Positions 1-10,331 of a DNA stretch of 64,000 nucleotides are shown here, piece by piece. Made by a program: the position numbers and the translations under genes. Origin of the DNA: Kappaphycus alvarezii (Eukaryota > Rhodophyta > Florideophyceae > Gigartinales > Solieriaceae); the NCBI GenBank assembly GCA_002205965.3, contig NADL03000084.1:186001-250000 (forward strand), in the 5' to 3' direction. Numbering within the stretch: position 1 is the stretch's first letter; each line of letters starts with the position of its first letter. A model generated the notes under the pieces. The model saw only the letters and a program-made list of their open reading frames with translations, was not told where the DNA came from and ran no database searches.

Positions 1-1845
1 ATATATAAATTTATATACAACTGCTGCCTATATTACCGCTTGGAGAATAACCTACTTGTAGAAAAATTCAAAAGAAGTTTATTAGGTTTCTAGCTTGGAT
101 TATTGTGTGGAAAGGATAGGGTTCAATTACTGTGACGGAGATGCTGGCTAAACTCGTAGAGTGGCTGCCAAGGAAACTTAATGTTCACTGCTATGCTTGA
201 TTGTATTCAATGCAAAACAAACTGAAACTAGAGTTGGATAATTTCCCACTCTGCGTCGCAATGGTACTGGCAGCTGAGCTACAAACCGAAATATCTGTCA
301 TGCGTTATAGACGATCGTTTGCGGTTGTCTAAAATTACATATAAACTGGATACTTTGGGATATTTCAAGTTCCTTATGTATGCAGGTTGCACTGCAAACT
401 ATTGAGCTCTCTGCTATGGCTAGCTTGAACAAATCTTAGATTCTAAACAGGCTGAAGAGAATTTTCATTACAGGAACCAATTCTTATGGCATATTACATG
501 ATGTATGAGTGGCTATCATCTGTAGATCTCACTGTTTCATGATACTTATGCAGAGAGATATCGCAGTATCTAATCAGCGCGCGTGGGTTGAATTTTTGCT
601 TTCCCAGTTGCTGTCCCTACCCTGAAGTGCAACAGAGGACACAAAGGTGGAAGTTTGGGGGGCCTATTCGAGCAGTATGCTCATCCAAACCTCCCTCGGT
701 TCACAGCCCTCCGAAGTCTCGCGGTAAATACACCCCATATTTCTCCATTAAAAGCATGTCATTGAAAGGTGTCAATACTGCTATCCGAAGTTCGGAATGG
801 CAATATCGCTTAATTGATGACTGCAGATGACGTGTAAAGCGTCCAGTTCAAAGCCACACAAAAGACAGCTGGCAGTCACGCAGTATTTAACATTGCAACG
901 TTTTCAGCGTGTATTTTGTATTCAATAGTGTATACACGTGAAAGATGTTTGAGCAAGCCGACAGTGAAAGCGTTGGCGAGTTCTACCTGTTTGATAAGGC
1001 GTAGTGGGTGAGATTAAAAACATTTTGGGAAGCTTTGAGCTACGTTGTAAGTTGGAGCTGTAAATATATAGTTTGAATGAGAGTACGCCAAGGACTTGAA
1101 GGTTGAGAAGTGGTGGCACGACGTCGATGATTGATAACGTAGGATTCATATCTCTGATTTTGCGTCTGCGTGTACTGTCATCGATAGAAAGGGAGGGGAA
1201 AGTTTCGATATTTTCATATTTTTAAAGTAGAATCATTTTATGAATCCAGGCCATGTGCTCCCGAAAGCACTAAGCGTAATGGATGACGGTTTCAAAACAG
1301 GAGATCAAGAACGAGCCCTGATTATCTTGGAGGACGGGCTAGGAGTGAATATATTTTAAGCTGGTCTTACACTAGCCTTGTGAGGATTCTAGTTTAGTTC
1401 TGCAAGCAACAAGTCAGTAAACTAGGGAAATACTGGTTTGTGTCTCTTGACACCAGAGCACCCCTCCTTTCTCTTTCATTTACTGGGCCGCTTTTGGGAT
1501 TAGCAAGAGCATTTCTACCATGGGAGCGGGGCGGAAAGGTAGTATAGTGCAGCTTAGTGTAATATTGTGGTATTTCTTATTGTTGTTCAATAAGGATGAC
1601 GGGTTGATGTAGCAGAACATCTTGAGGGTGTGCTGTGTACGAAAGTATTCCAGATATTTATATTAACTCATTACTTGTCTAAATTGTGTGTACTGTCTGA
1701 CCGCCTTGTACTGATGAGGTAACTAGATGGGCAACATCAGCTGCATTCAAACGAGGAAAAGAAATAGAGAAATGGATTGATTCACAGCGAGTGGAGCGAA
1801 GATTCGAGTCCTGCAGAGTGCGATCATGCGATGTGGGCATCTCGA
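1..1845. other. Gene-poor stretch, no supported feature
   Basis: Only short open frames (up to about 90 codons) occur here, on both strands, with no recognisable motif. I see no RNA gene and no clear repeat. It may hold very old element debris that can no longer be read. Confidence 0.5.
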
Positions 1846-1848
1846 CAC

Positions 1849-1903
1849 TAGATCAAATATATCCACCATGAGTAAAACCCTCAAACCTTTTCCCCTGTGA
1901 TCA
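1849..1903 (+). repeat. NLR1-tail-like dispersed repeat
   Basis: One copy of a motif that recurs through the window: an ATCTTCCA-like block, then AGTAAAACACCCAAACC, then TTTCCCC. Here it reads ATATATCCACCATGAGTAAA followed by a CCCTCAAACCTTTTCCCC block. In the best cases the motif directly follows the 3' end of the NLR1 retroelement, so it is probably that element's 3' tail or a short element that shares it. Confidence 0.6.
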
Positions 1904-2035
1904 TCCGACTGGTGTAACAAAAAAGTCAGCAAATTGGCAGTGTTGGTCAAAGCGGAAATTACGTAGCGGCTGTAGCGTTTTACAGCGGATGAATGTTGCC
2001 CTAATCTGCAGAAGAGATGCATGTGCACATGGAAG

Positions 2036-2092
2036 GTCTAAATTGGTAATAAGTTTCGAACAGGTCTGAATTGGTAATAAGTTTCAAACGCG
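2036..2092. repeat. Short tandem duplication (~28 bp x2)
   Basis: A block containing AATTGGTAATAAGTTTC is repeated immediately in the same direction, with two or three base differences. No coding potential is seen. Confidence 0.7.
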
Positions 2093-2158
2093 AAATACCT
2101 GTCTACAAAAGGGATCCTTGCTGTTATACAACGTCCTGCATCCCTAATCAGTGAGGCA

Positions 2159-2218
2159 TGCGTAGCGATATACGCTGCGCAAATTAAGGGGGGGAATTTG
2201 CGTAGCGATATACGCTGA
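2159..2218. repeat. Palindrome-rich duplicated 17-mer
   Basis: CGTAGCGATATACGCTG occurs twice about 40 bp apart. Each copy is itself a partial palindrome (GCGTA/TACGC). Between them lie inverted CGCAAATT and AATTTGCG arms around a G run. The block could form a compound hairpin. Its function is unknown. Confidence 0.6.
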
Positions 2219-2694
2219 AAACGGAGATTCTCTGGAGGACACTTGCTGTAGCACTAAGAGTCGCTCCAAACCCCTTTCAACAGGCAAGTGGCGTTATTCC
2301 AGATGAGTCTAGCTGCGTGACGAGCGAACAGTTTTTTTGCCGCGTGTGTTTTGTTCACTGCAAGTGTTGCAAAGGTTGGGGAGCCGCGTTGGAGATGGCG
2401 TTTCATTGAAGGCAGATGGCCCTCTTCCTACAGTGTTGGTCCCTGGCTCGACTGGTTACCGATCGGGCCACTTCCCTGATCATGTGCAAGTTGTCAACTA
2501 GAACTGGTAATGTTAACAAAGGGATATAGGGGATGTATGTAGGGCCATGAAGCGGCGGAGGTTTGAATGGGAGCTATGTGTACCGTCAAGGATGGCAGAC
2601 TCCATTCTGTCTAGAACGATGTTGGGAGACAAGAACAACACAGGCCGCGTCAGAAGAGACCACTAGGGCAACATTCCGCTGGAAAAGAATCGAT

Positions 2695-2915
2695 CTTGCC
2701 CTCGAAGGCTGCTCTATGGCACTACGCTGCTGCAGCCGTCATGTCCAATGCGGCCTGCTTGATGGCTGGCCTGAAGGTAGCATTTTAGGGAGCGTAGTTC
2801 CTTCCCCATTACTGTGTCGGTATACCGTTTTTGAGTCGACTGTGGTTGTCTGGAAAACCATGGGATAGACCGGATATATCTTCCAAGAGTAAAACACCCA
2901 ATCGTTCCCCCCTAT
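2695..2915 (+). mobile_element. NLR1 non-LTR retroelement 3' fragment with tail
   Basis: Positions about 2716-2775 match the last coding segment of the NLR1 element (the part around 5045-5105, encoding AAAVMSNAACLL-like sequence). About 65 bp later comes a full copy of the dispersed tail at 2838-2915: TGTCTGGAAAACCATGGG, then ATATATCTTCCAAGAGTAAA, then CACCC and a C-rich end. This pairing of coding end and tail is one of the best arguments that the tail belongs to NLR1. The fragment is strongly 5'-truncated, as usual for target-primed elements. Confidence 0.6.
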
Positions 2916-3065
2916 AGCACTATTGGCTCGAAAATTAAGCGATGACAAGGTTGCATGCGCACTTTTTTCAAATAGGATTGGGACTCTATCCTAATTACAT
3001 CATTATTATGAACCTGTCTCGACAAACGACACTGACTATTCCGTCCAAAAACCAGGCCACAAAAC

Positions 3066-3125
3066 ACTGTGCTTGTCTGGAAAACCATGGGATAGATACG
3101 AAATATCTTCCAAAAGGGGGAAAAT
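3066..3125 (+). repeat. NLR1-tail repeat, partial copy
   Basis: Contains TGTCTGGAAAACCATGGG and a following ATATCTTCCAAAAGGGGG, as in the copy at 2838-2915, but the AAAACACCC part is lost. Confidence 0.6.
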
Positions 3126-3132
3126 GTGGGGT

Positions 3133-3256
3133 GATTTAATATTTGAAAAATATGGTCGGTTGTGGCCCGAAATATCCTACAGGGTGCAGTAATACCTCTA
3201 AAATTACCCTACCCTTACTCTTCCAAAAGTAAAACACCCAAACCTTTCCCCTTTCT
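3133..3256 (+). repeat. 80-bp repeat shared with 54.84-54.92 kb, followed by NLR1 tail
   Basis: Positions 3133-3212 align with 54838-54920 at roughly three bases in four, including TGGCCCGAAATATC against TGGCCCGGAATATC. A clean tail motif follows at about 3213-3256 (CTCTTCCAAAAGTAAAACAC, then CCAAACCTTTCCCC). The family of the 80-bp part is unknown. It may be the untranslated region just before the tail. Confidence 0.6.
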
Positions 3257-3659
3257 CCTAGTGCTGTATGAGCCAAAAGCCCATCTATGCGATATTTTCC
3301 ATTTCTGCCGCATCTATTTTAGGTCTCCCTGCGACGTGCTGAGCTCCTCAATGGATCATCCTATTAAGCCTTTATGATATTATTTTGTGACTTAAAGAGT
3401 CAAGAGATGATATCATTCGTGTAGCCATTATGCAGGACAGCATGTTACTGAAACGTGACTTGTCGCTTTTTCGCTAATATTTAACCTTCACACCTTTACA
3501 GAGGAATCCGTTTGACTTGTGGTCACGTGAATCAAACAAAGAGGGAGGAATGGGTTTTCTTACCTTTTGAAACGTTAGGCCAGGTGTTTCCTAAAGGTTT
3601 TAATGTAATATTTCGGTCAATGCGTGTAAACAAAAGGCCAGCAAGACCTCGTTGCCTCC

Positions 3660-3722
3660 ACAGAGGACCGACTGGAGGCCAGAGGACAAGCATGCTGCGT
3701 AGAATATTGCTGCTGCAAACAA
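3660..3722 (-). mobile_element. NLR1 3' coding fragment (minus strand)
   Basis: The reverse complement reads GCAGCAGCAATATTCTACGC, then AGCATGCTTG, matching the last coding segment of NLR1 at 5045-5105. It is too short to encode anything. Confidence 0.45.
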
Positions 3723-4065
3723 AGATTTACGGGTATTTCGACGCATCACTGCGTACCGTCTTTTTTTGGAGCGTGCTCAAATCTTGGGAAACCAATTTTC
3801 CATGAGTTCGACTAGACTACAGTGACATATTGAAATAAACAATTCTCCAAAGATTTATTCTACTGTATATTCTTCTACAGGGTTGCAGTGGACACCATAG
3901 AAACTATTTGCTGTAAGCAAAGAATTGTACAATACTCTCGACAACTGGCTTGAAAGTTTGTTATATGCCTGTTACAAAGCAGCCAGTCAGTGGCCTAAAG
4001 CTGTTTTAGTGCGTAGACACATCTCTCTCTCGGCGCTCTCGGTACGCAGCCCCCAGGCCGCTAAG

Positions 4066-4095
4066 CTGTAAAACACCCAGAAACTCCCCCCTTGA
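4066..4095 (+). repeat. NLR1-tail repeat, short copy
   Basis: Only the core TGTAAAACACCCAGAAACTC and a C-run remain. It lies about 250 bp before the NLR1 reading frame. Confidence 0.5.
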
Positions 4096-4348
4096 TTACC
4101 AAATAATGATAACATATTCCAACTCTACTGAGTACAATAAAACTATTGCAATTAATGAGAAATGGAAAATACTTCCAATCTTTTCCTCTGTTACGACTTG
4201 GTATTGCACAGTAATCGCTGCGTGTAATGCTCTGTGCTAAATGCATCAGTTTATGAAAACCTGTTAGTCTCGGAAAATAGCCGACCTATATTTTTAATCA
4301 GTACAGCACCCTAATCCCCTCCGCAGAAGACACTAACAAAAGCGGTCC

Positions 4349-5170
4349 ATGCGGCAGTTCAAGAAGAGATCCCTCTCGGCGACCAACGAAGGCAAGCTTT
4401 CCGGGCTTCTATGGGCCTTCCCGGCGCAAAGGAATTGGTCCATTGTCCTCCGTGCCCCGGCCTCAAGACCAACATTGACACCCCGTGAGTTCTCAATGTG
4501 GCTCCAGTATTACCTCCAAGTCCCGCTCTTCGCCCCAGGCACGCCGTGCCCACGCCCAAACTTCCCCAAGGTCCTCGACTGCCACGGGGATCACCTCATG
4601 CACTGCCCGCATGGTGGGCACCGCACCCGACGACACGACCGTCAAGTCGTCCTCCTCGCCCAAGACCTGCAGGACGCAGCCCGTTATCCGGCTATCGAGC
4701 GGCGACAGGGGCTTCACCGCACAAGGCCGGATACCGAGGCAATGGGTAGCAACGGAGGAACGGACTTTTTTAACGTCAAGTTCGTCAATCCTCTTGCCCC
4801 CTCCAATAGGAGAGCGCGTACTTTCAACCCACTCACCTCCCTCAACGCAGCCATCTCCGCCAAACGTAGAAGGTATGAACCACTGCTCGCGACTGCTACT
4901 AGAGGGAGGCTTGTGCCTATCCCAATATCCACCCTCGGAGGCTGGCACCCAGACGCGTACGCGGTGCTAACCGATGTCGCGCGGAACGTGGCCGTTCGAG
5001 CGATGGAGACCTATGGGATGGTTAGAGCGGTGCTTACCCAAAGGCACGCTGCTGCCGCCGTCATGTCCAACGCGGCATGCCTGCTCGCCGGTATTGAGCC
5101 GGCCCTGCAAGCAAGGTCATTTACTGTAGTGTTACCCATCAGCGACGACTTATCCCGCATAACGTATTAG
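4349..5170 (+). mobile_element. NLR1: non-LTR retrotransposon ORF, C-terminal part with endonuclease-like domain
   Basis: An open frame of 273 codons corresponds to the C-terminal end of a non-LTR retrotransposon polyprotein. No reverse transcriptase core is present, so the copy is 5'-truncated and the first Met is not a real start. Near residues 79-95 lies a His/Cys region (HGDHLMHCPHGGHRTRRHD) like the GDHALTC...RHN zinc-binding stretch found after the RT in many protist and algal elements. Residues about 138-153 (GTDFFNVKFVNPLAPS) fit the core of the PD-(D/E)XK-like endonuclease that follows, with the acidic residue and Lys of its active site. An A..K...Y and GGW (about 170-200) region follows. 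The end (MSNAACLLAGI) is the segment most often found dispersed in this window. A tail motif begins right after the stop. Confidence 0.75.
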
Positions 5171-5175
5171 CCGCA

Positions 5176-5240
5176 TGCATATAACCGACCACATTCTCCA
5201 TGCATTAAAATAACCCCAAAATTCCTCTAGTCCCCTCCCC
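5176..5240 (+). repeat. NLR1 3' tail
   Basis: ATATAACCGACCACATTCTC, then CATGCATTAAAATAACCCC and a C-rich end directly follow the NLR1 stop codon. Close copies are at 30873-30957 and 31253-31307. More diverged copies with AAAACACCCAAACC are at about ten other places on both strands. Confidence 0.7.
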
Positions 5241-5381
5241 TAAACGGGGATTTAATGTTTAGACAAAGAAATCCTATTCTCTTACAAACACCCGAGCGAT
5301 GGTTTTCGTGATATGTTGCACCTGCATATATCTGTGGCAAACTTCCTTTACCAAAAAAAATAGTTTATATGCAAAATTCAA

Positions 5382-5488
5382 TTCGACGCATTGTACGGTT
5401 ACACAATTGGCTTGACAATGATACGATATCTACGCTCCGGTACAAATTTACTGGATACCAACCCACATATCTACCACAGTAAATTAAC
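5382..5488 (+). repeat. ~107-bp repeat, pair of 16324-16432
   Basis: About nine bases in ten match the segment at 16324-16432, including ACTGGATACCAACCCACATA. It shows no recognisable protein motif and no terminal repeats. Confidence 0.8.
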
Positions 5489-5489
5489 G

Positions 5490-7640
5490 CCCCAAAACCG
5501 CAAATTCAATAACCCTTACGGAGCGTGATCCAAGGCAGTTCGCGACGGCGATACTGCGACAAATACCGCTAATTTTGTGAGTATCCCTAGCGACACTCTG
5601 GATTAGCCTGTGTAAGCTCTTAGCAACCTTTACAGGAACTGGTTCTCTCTCTACACTGGCGGAGACCGGCTTCAGTTTTCTCCTTCTCTTCTCTCCAAAC
5701 TCCGTTTAGACTCCCCCCGGTATATGTGCCAGACGACGAAATAAACTATCCTATCATTTCCCCCCTTTGCTGATTGGCATGTACGACGGCTATTTTCCGT
5801 AGACAGGGGCCAGGTCTGAGTATATATAATCAATGTAATTGCTCAATGCATCCCCAGCAACGATGAACTGAGGGAAAATCTTCCCAGTATGGAAGCGATT
5901 TACTCTACTGCTCTAGTCTAATATCTCATTGAACAGACTACACCAAAACGTGATAATGCATTACCGTATTTCTACTCTATGACACTGTCATGTGTGTGTG
6001 GAATCTTTACGGGATGTGGAAAAACACTGTCGCAATGTAATTAATACAGCTGGGCATACATTCCAGGCTTTTTTGAAAACGTTCCAATACTGTATAGTTT
6101 CCCGTCGCGGTTCCTCCCCTTAACAGGAGCTCCGCGACTTCGTTACCCGTTTTGCTTTTAGTCTCCAAATAATGCAGGCGCGACAGGTTTCTACCCGCCG
6201 CCCGCATCCGTAGTTAATTTATGAATACCCTCCGCACGCCTCTGTGCGACATTGTACAACCCATAAAGATTTACCACCACCATAGTTTCTCTTACTCTGT
6301 CGATGACGGAGTCTCGCGACACTGTAAACCCTAGTAGACAGCCTCCTGCCTACGTCCGCAGCATTTTCCAAATTACGCTCTAAACATGCATCTTCCACTC
6401 CACTCTGCAGTATAAAAAACCCACGATACCCTACCCCTGTACCGTCCACACACGAGGTCTGAGCAGCCACGGGTAAGGGATCCGACAGTTGCGATCTGAC
6501 CTAATCGATCATAAAGTACAGTTGTACACCTTTACACGTTTGGGCCCTCTTGGAAAAGGGGGAAATGATGAGGTAGTTTACTTCGTCGTCTGACAATTCT
6601 CGCGCTTGAAAGAGAGATATGGTTTGGGTGTTTTACTCTTGGAAAATATTTTCGATCTCTCGGATATCGGATGGTATCCTCCCGCAGATTTGCATCTTGC
6701 TAGAGATTGGTGAGGTCGTTAATCGTCGTCATCATGGCAGGGGATGATAGAGGTCTTTCTGCACGAATGGGAGTTTGCTTGTTTGATTTCCATGGATCAT
6801 GCCCCGGAGGATTCGCAAAATGCGCTGTTAGGGGTGGTTATGAAAAGGAAGCTGGCCCGGATCTTGAAGTAGGGTACTCGCATACCCATTCAGAGGGTGA
6901 TTGCCGCGTATTCGGGGCAGTAAAAATTTAGCATCCGAGGATTAATGAGAGGGGCACGACTCATGGTCACTGCCTGTATAAAACAAAGGAATCATTCTTG
7001 AATTGAGAAAGGGAAAAAGGGGCGTTTCTTTATTAAGATGTATGGATTGACTGGAACCCATTTGGAATTTTAAGTCTGCATATCATATAAGGTAAATGTA
7101 GAAATGGTCGAAGCAGTGTGCAAACCATTGTTGTCGGATGCTAGCACAAGCAAAAGTCTACCAGAAAGTCGATGGGAGGCCAGCCAGCAGACAAGCAGCG
7201 TTTAAAGTTCCTGCCCACGCCGAGTGTTGCTGTAGAAGAATGCCTCGAACCTACAAAAAGCGTTCCATTGCGGGCTGGCAACGGTTCTTGCAAATTCCTC
7301 GACCAGTGAAAACGACTCCGGATGCAAACGGCCAAGCGTAGAGATGAGGACAGGAACTATCCTGCTTCTCTCCAGTAATTCCTCCGCTTATTCGCGCTCG
7401 CTGGAATGAAAATAATCATCGATTTGAAAGTCCAAACTCTGGAATGGGAAGGACCGTGTGGATTGACGAATGTTATGTCGAAATAGTCGGTTTCAACTGC
7501 GTCACCCATAGCTTTGATGTCCGGTCTTTTCCTGTTGTGGAAACTGGGGGTTTGGCGTTTCGGTCCGCCCTGGGGTACTCAGTCCTAAGTGCTACGTGCG
7601 CAACGCAGCCAAGTCAGGGTGATGTAGGCTAGGCCAAGGT
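5490..7640. other. Gene-poor stretch
   Basis: Only short frames (up to 83 codons) occur, with no motif I recognise. A reverse-oriented tail motif lies at about 6617-6655. Nothing else is supported. Confidence 0.5.
6617..6655 (-). repeat. NLR1-tail repeat (reverse)
   Basis: GGTTTGGGTGTTTTACTCTT then GGAAAATATTTT is the reverse complement of the tail core. Confidence 0.6.
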
Positions 7641-7905
7641 CGGTCGCAACCCTAACCTCAGTAGAGTTAGGCGAGTGCTAGAGAAACCGGACGAGTTGTT
7701 TAGTCTGGTTTACCGATGAGACGCTTAGTCCTCAAGGTAGAGGTGGTCGATGCCGAGGCGCGGTCACAGATAGTACTGTGCCCCGCCGAGGCGTCGTTGA
7801 CGGGATTGACTTCCTTGTTTTCGGATCTACAAATACAATCAACTGTAAGCTACAGTCGTTCTTGTGACTGTAATTGTGAAGAATTCCTCTCGTAAAAGAT
7901 CACCC
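7440..7905 (-). other. Region after the copia pol relic, possibly part of its 3' LTR
   Basis: In the minus orientation this follows the stop of the copia RNase H. A TG-starting LTR boundary could lie near 7860 (TGTAGCTTACAGTTGATTG), but no second copy is present in the window to confirm it. A GCCGAGGCG direct repeat with CACAG/CTGTG arms lies at about 7753-7793. Confidence 0.2.
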
Positions 7906-7911
7906 TTTGGA

Positions 7912-9271
7912 TTAACGTCTGACGCAGTAAGCGGTTTGAGTGACTTCTCGTCGCTTTTTCTCAACACCTGCTCCCCTGGAAGTCCGAGAACCGCTGTTGT
8001 TTCCAGTGGAGTGGATGAAGAACTGCTGTACGGGGTGCGACAACTTGTGGGTACGGAGAAGTAGTTTCAGTGCGTCATTGCTCTCGAGTTTCGTCAGTCC
8101 GTCTGCTGGATTGTGCTGAGACCGAATAAGCCCAATATTGGATATCAAAGAGTCCAAGTATGATTCGAGCGCGGATGCAATGTCTACCATGAGCCTTCTT
8201 TCCGTAGTGTAACGAGCCCTAGTGAGTACGTCAAAAAGAAGTTTGCTATCCGTCAACATAATAAGCGGGACCTCGCGGGCGAGTATGCGTTCCAGGTCGT
8301 GCTTGATAATAAACGCATTGTCGAAGCCATCGACAAAGGCTAAAGTCTCGGCAGCCATGCTAGAGCGAGCGATACGTTTGGACTTATGTGAGGAGAAGTG
8401 CAGTATTGCACATTGGCGGGATTTTTCAGACAGGCACACTATGTATCCAAGCTGTGACTTGAAGTCATGGCGGTCAGCAAAGCTGGAATCCATGTAGACG
8501 ACGAGGGAGAGGGAATCTTAGTCCAATTTAGGGAACCAGAGATTGACCTCTGCAGTGCGCTGAAGGTAGCGGACCATGCGGTTGAGGAGGTTGATAGAGG
8601 CGGGGGAGAATGACTCGGGAGTAATCTCAGAGGCTATAGATGAGGCGCAAGCGATGTCAGGTCTCGTATGTACTGTTTACATCAGTTTTGCGCGCAAGGA
8701 CCGAAAGGTTTGGAAGTCTGCGTCGCCCGGGAAGGGCATTTAGTCGGCGGATATAGTGGGCCTGAGACAAACTTCTCATGCTCTTGTCCGATTTGTCGCA
8801 ATGTAAACCGGTGTAGACAAACTGTGGAGCCATCATCGATTGTGATCTGGAAGCGTTCCATGATTTGTTTGCGGATCTTCCGTTTGTGAGATGCTAGCGA
8901 TGCTTGGATAACGTCATCGACATATGAGCCTGACAGTGCCACGAGTGAGTCTGCACAGCGCCGGAAGAAGAGGGAGAAGTCGCCCGTTGCCTGTTCCATG
9001 CGTAGGTTGTGGACGTGGAATTTGGCGGATGTCTCACACCAGTAGTCGCCGCTATCACTGAGTCTGTACAGTAGTTTGATGATTTGGATAAGATCCCCTG
9101 GGAGCAGATCTTATTCCTTGGGGCGGATGAAAAAGTCACAATTTAGGCTTGAAGCTGATTGTAAGTATGCTTGACTTACGTCAAACGACCAGACATCAAA
9201 ACTCAATATAGTTGCGAGGGCTAACATGAGGCGAACTGAGGAATGCTTGATGTTGGTCGTGTTGTGGACGA
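7912..9271 (-). pseudogene. Ty1/copia pol relic: reverse transcriptase and RNase H
   Basis: Reading leftwards, the fragment starts inside the copia RT: a VRLMLALATILSFDVWSFDV stretch then SQAYLQ (the usual DV..AYL). Then come RPKE followed by an in-frame stop, a LLYRLSDSGDYW region (usual GLKQS...W), and SYVDDVIQAS, the YVDD catalytic box, near 8925. After a break the RNase H follows at 7912-8493: SQLGYIVCLSEKSR, SSHKSKRIARSSMAAE and a later DG..K end. The stop near 9115 and at least one frameshift show that it cannot make a full protein. Gag, protease and integrase are absent: the fragment ends at the outer edge of the gypsy LTR at 9272. It does not visibly resume past 15345. Confidence 0.8.
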
Positions 9272-9910
9272 TGATAGGAGTAAATAGTCGGGAGAAGAGA
9301 TACTTAGATCCAACTACCCCAAGATGGAGGTGTTGCGAGCGACAAAAGTGCTACGGTGATATAGTTGAACGAATAAAGAGGGTTTTATATGGAAGAGAGT
9401 TGAGATGGCTACAAGCAAGTATAGAAGGGGCAGGGTCTACCACTGATGCTCTGCGACCAGCTTAGGAAAAACTTTTCTTGGGTCTGAAGTTCACTCTCAA
9501 CTTCCTACTACTCGGAACTTGACTTGAAGTTGTCTGCCAACTTGCTTGACCTCTACACGAGGAAGCAGTTTACTCGGCTTATATAGACTTTTTGGCTAAC
9601 CCTAAACACACTAATAACCATAAAATTCATTCACGGGAATCGTGTGAACCAGAGAGACTATTACATATTTCCTCAAGGTAAATTTCTAGGTGCCATACCT
9701 ATGCCAGCCACCCATCGGCCAGGGGTGGGAATTACTGTGGCCATTATATAGGCATTTCAGAGTCACTCGTAGTATCACCCACAACCTGGAACTGTACTGA
9801 CATCTACTATGACAGCGTGTCCTGAAATAAAAAATCAACCGATGAATTTGACACAGCCACCCAAATTAAAAATATCTTAAAAATTCAAAAACTGTAAAAA
9901 TATCTTCCCA
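9272..9910 (-). repeat. Gypsy 3' LTR
   Basis: This 639-bp direct repeat matches 14692-15345, with several small indels. The ends are TGATAGG on the left and TTCCCA on the right as read on the plus strand, giving TG...CA in both directions. In element orientation it holds GTCTATATAAGCC near its middle, a TATA-like promoter candidate, and a second possible TATA (CTTCTATACTTGC) further on. Confidence 0.9.
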
Positions 9911-10091
9911 GCACACATCACGCCCTCCCGCTCAAGACGATCGTCCCGGCTCGTCTCCATTGTTCTTCTTCCGTTTCCGTTAGCGTTCGCTGTCTTATTG
10001 ATAAAATGTAATGTCTTTCAGACGGGAACGGATGCAACTGATTACCAATATGATGATCTAAAAAGTAGGTTCGCATTACAGGTACCTAACT
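9911..10091 (-). other. Element 3' untranslated region with polypurine tract candidate
   Basis: Lies between the last ORF of the gypsy element and its 3' LTR. The part next to the LTR reads CTTGAGCGGGAGGGCG on the minus strand, a plausible but imperfect polypurine tract. Confidence 0.4.
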
Positions 10092-10331
10092 TTATAGCAT
10101 AGCCTCATATATTGGTTTGATAACATCGAGGTGGGGTTGAATACATTCTTCTTCCGTGACTCTTCCGAATCTTCCAAGAGTGAAAAAATATATGTGATAT
10201 GCAAACTCTTCTGGAAGATGCCGGAGGAATGGATGCCGATAAGAAAAGAAGACGCGCATCATCAAGAAAGAATCTTCGTAAGATAAGTGCGGTCCATGTA
10301 GCGCCCTAAAACATAAACAGATGCTTATCAT
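10092..10331 (-). CDS. Gypsy 3' ORF, second copy of a repeated unknown domain
   Basis: The frame has 79 codons. Its start ATG overlaps the TGA stop of the preceding ORF (ATGA). The whole product is one domain that aligns end to end with residues about 45-130 of the ORF at 10328-11053: ISICLCFRALHGP against INICLCFRTLNGP, a MMRVFFSY / LIRVLFSF block, a GRFGRV / GRYGMV block and HLDVIKPIYE / YLNIIRPIYV at the end. I do not recognise the family, and I see no signal peptide or membrane segment. It is either a separate small gene or the second half of a two-domain protein split by a frameshift. The position, between pol and the 3' LTR, is where retrotransposons carry extra genes. Confidence 0.55.
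   Translation of the reverse strand: MISICLCFRALHGPHLSYEDSFLMMRVFFSYRHPFLRHLPEEFAYHIYFFTLGRFGRVTEEECIQPHLDVIKPIYEAML

Noticed and set aside
4485..4970. Long frames overlapping the NLR1 ORF on both strands
   Set aside because: They lie in shifted frames of GC-rich NLR1 coding sequence. Only the 4349-5170 frame carries the element's motifs.
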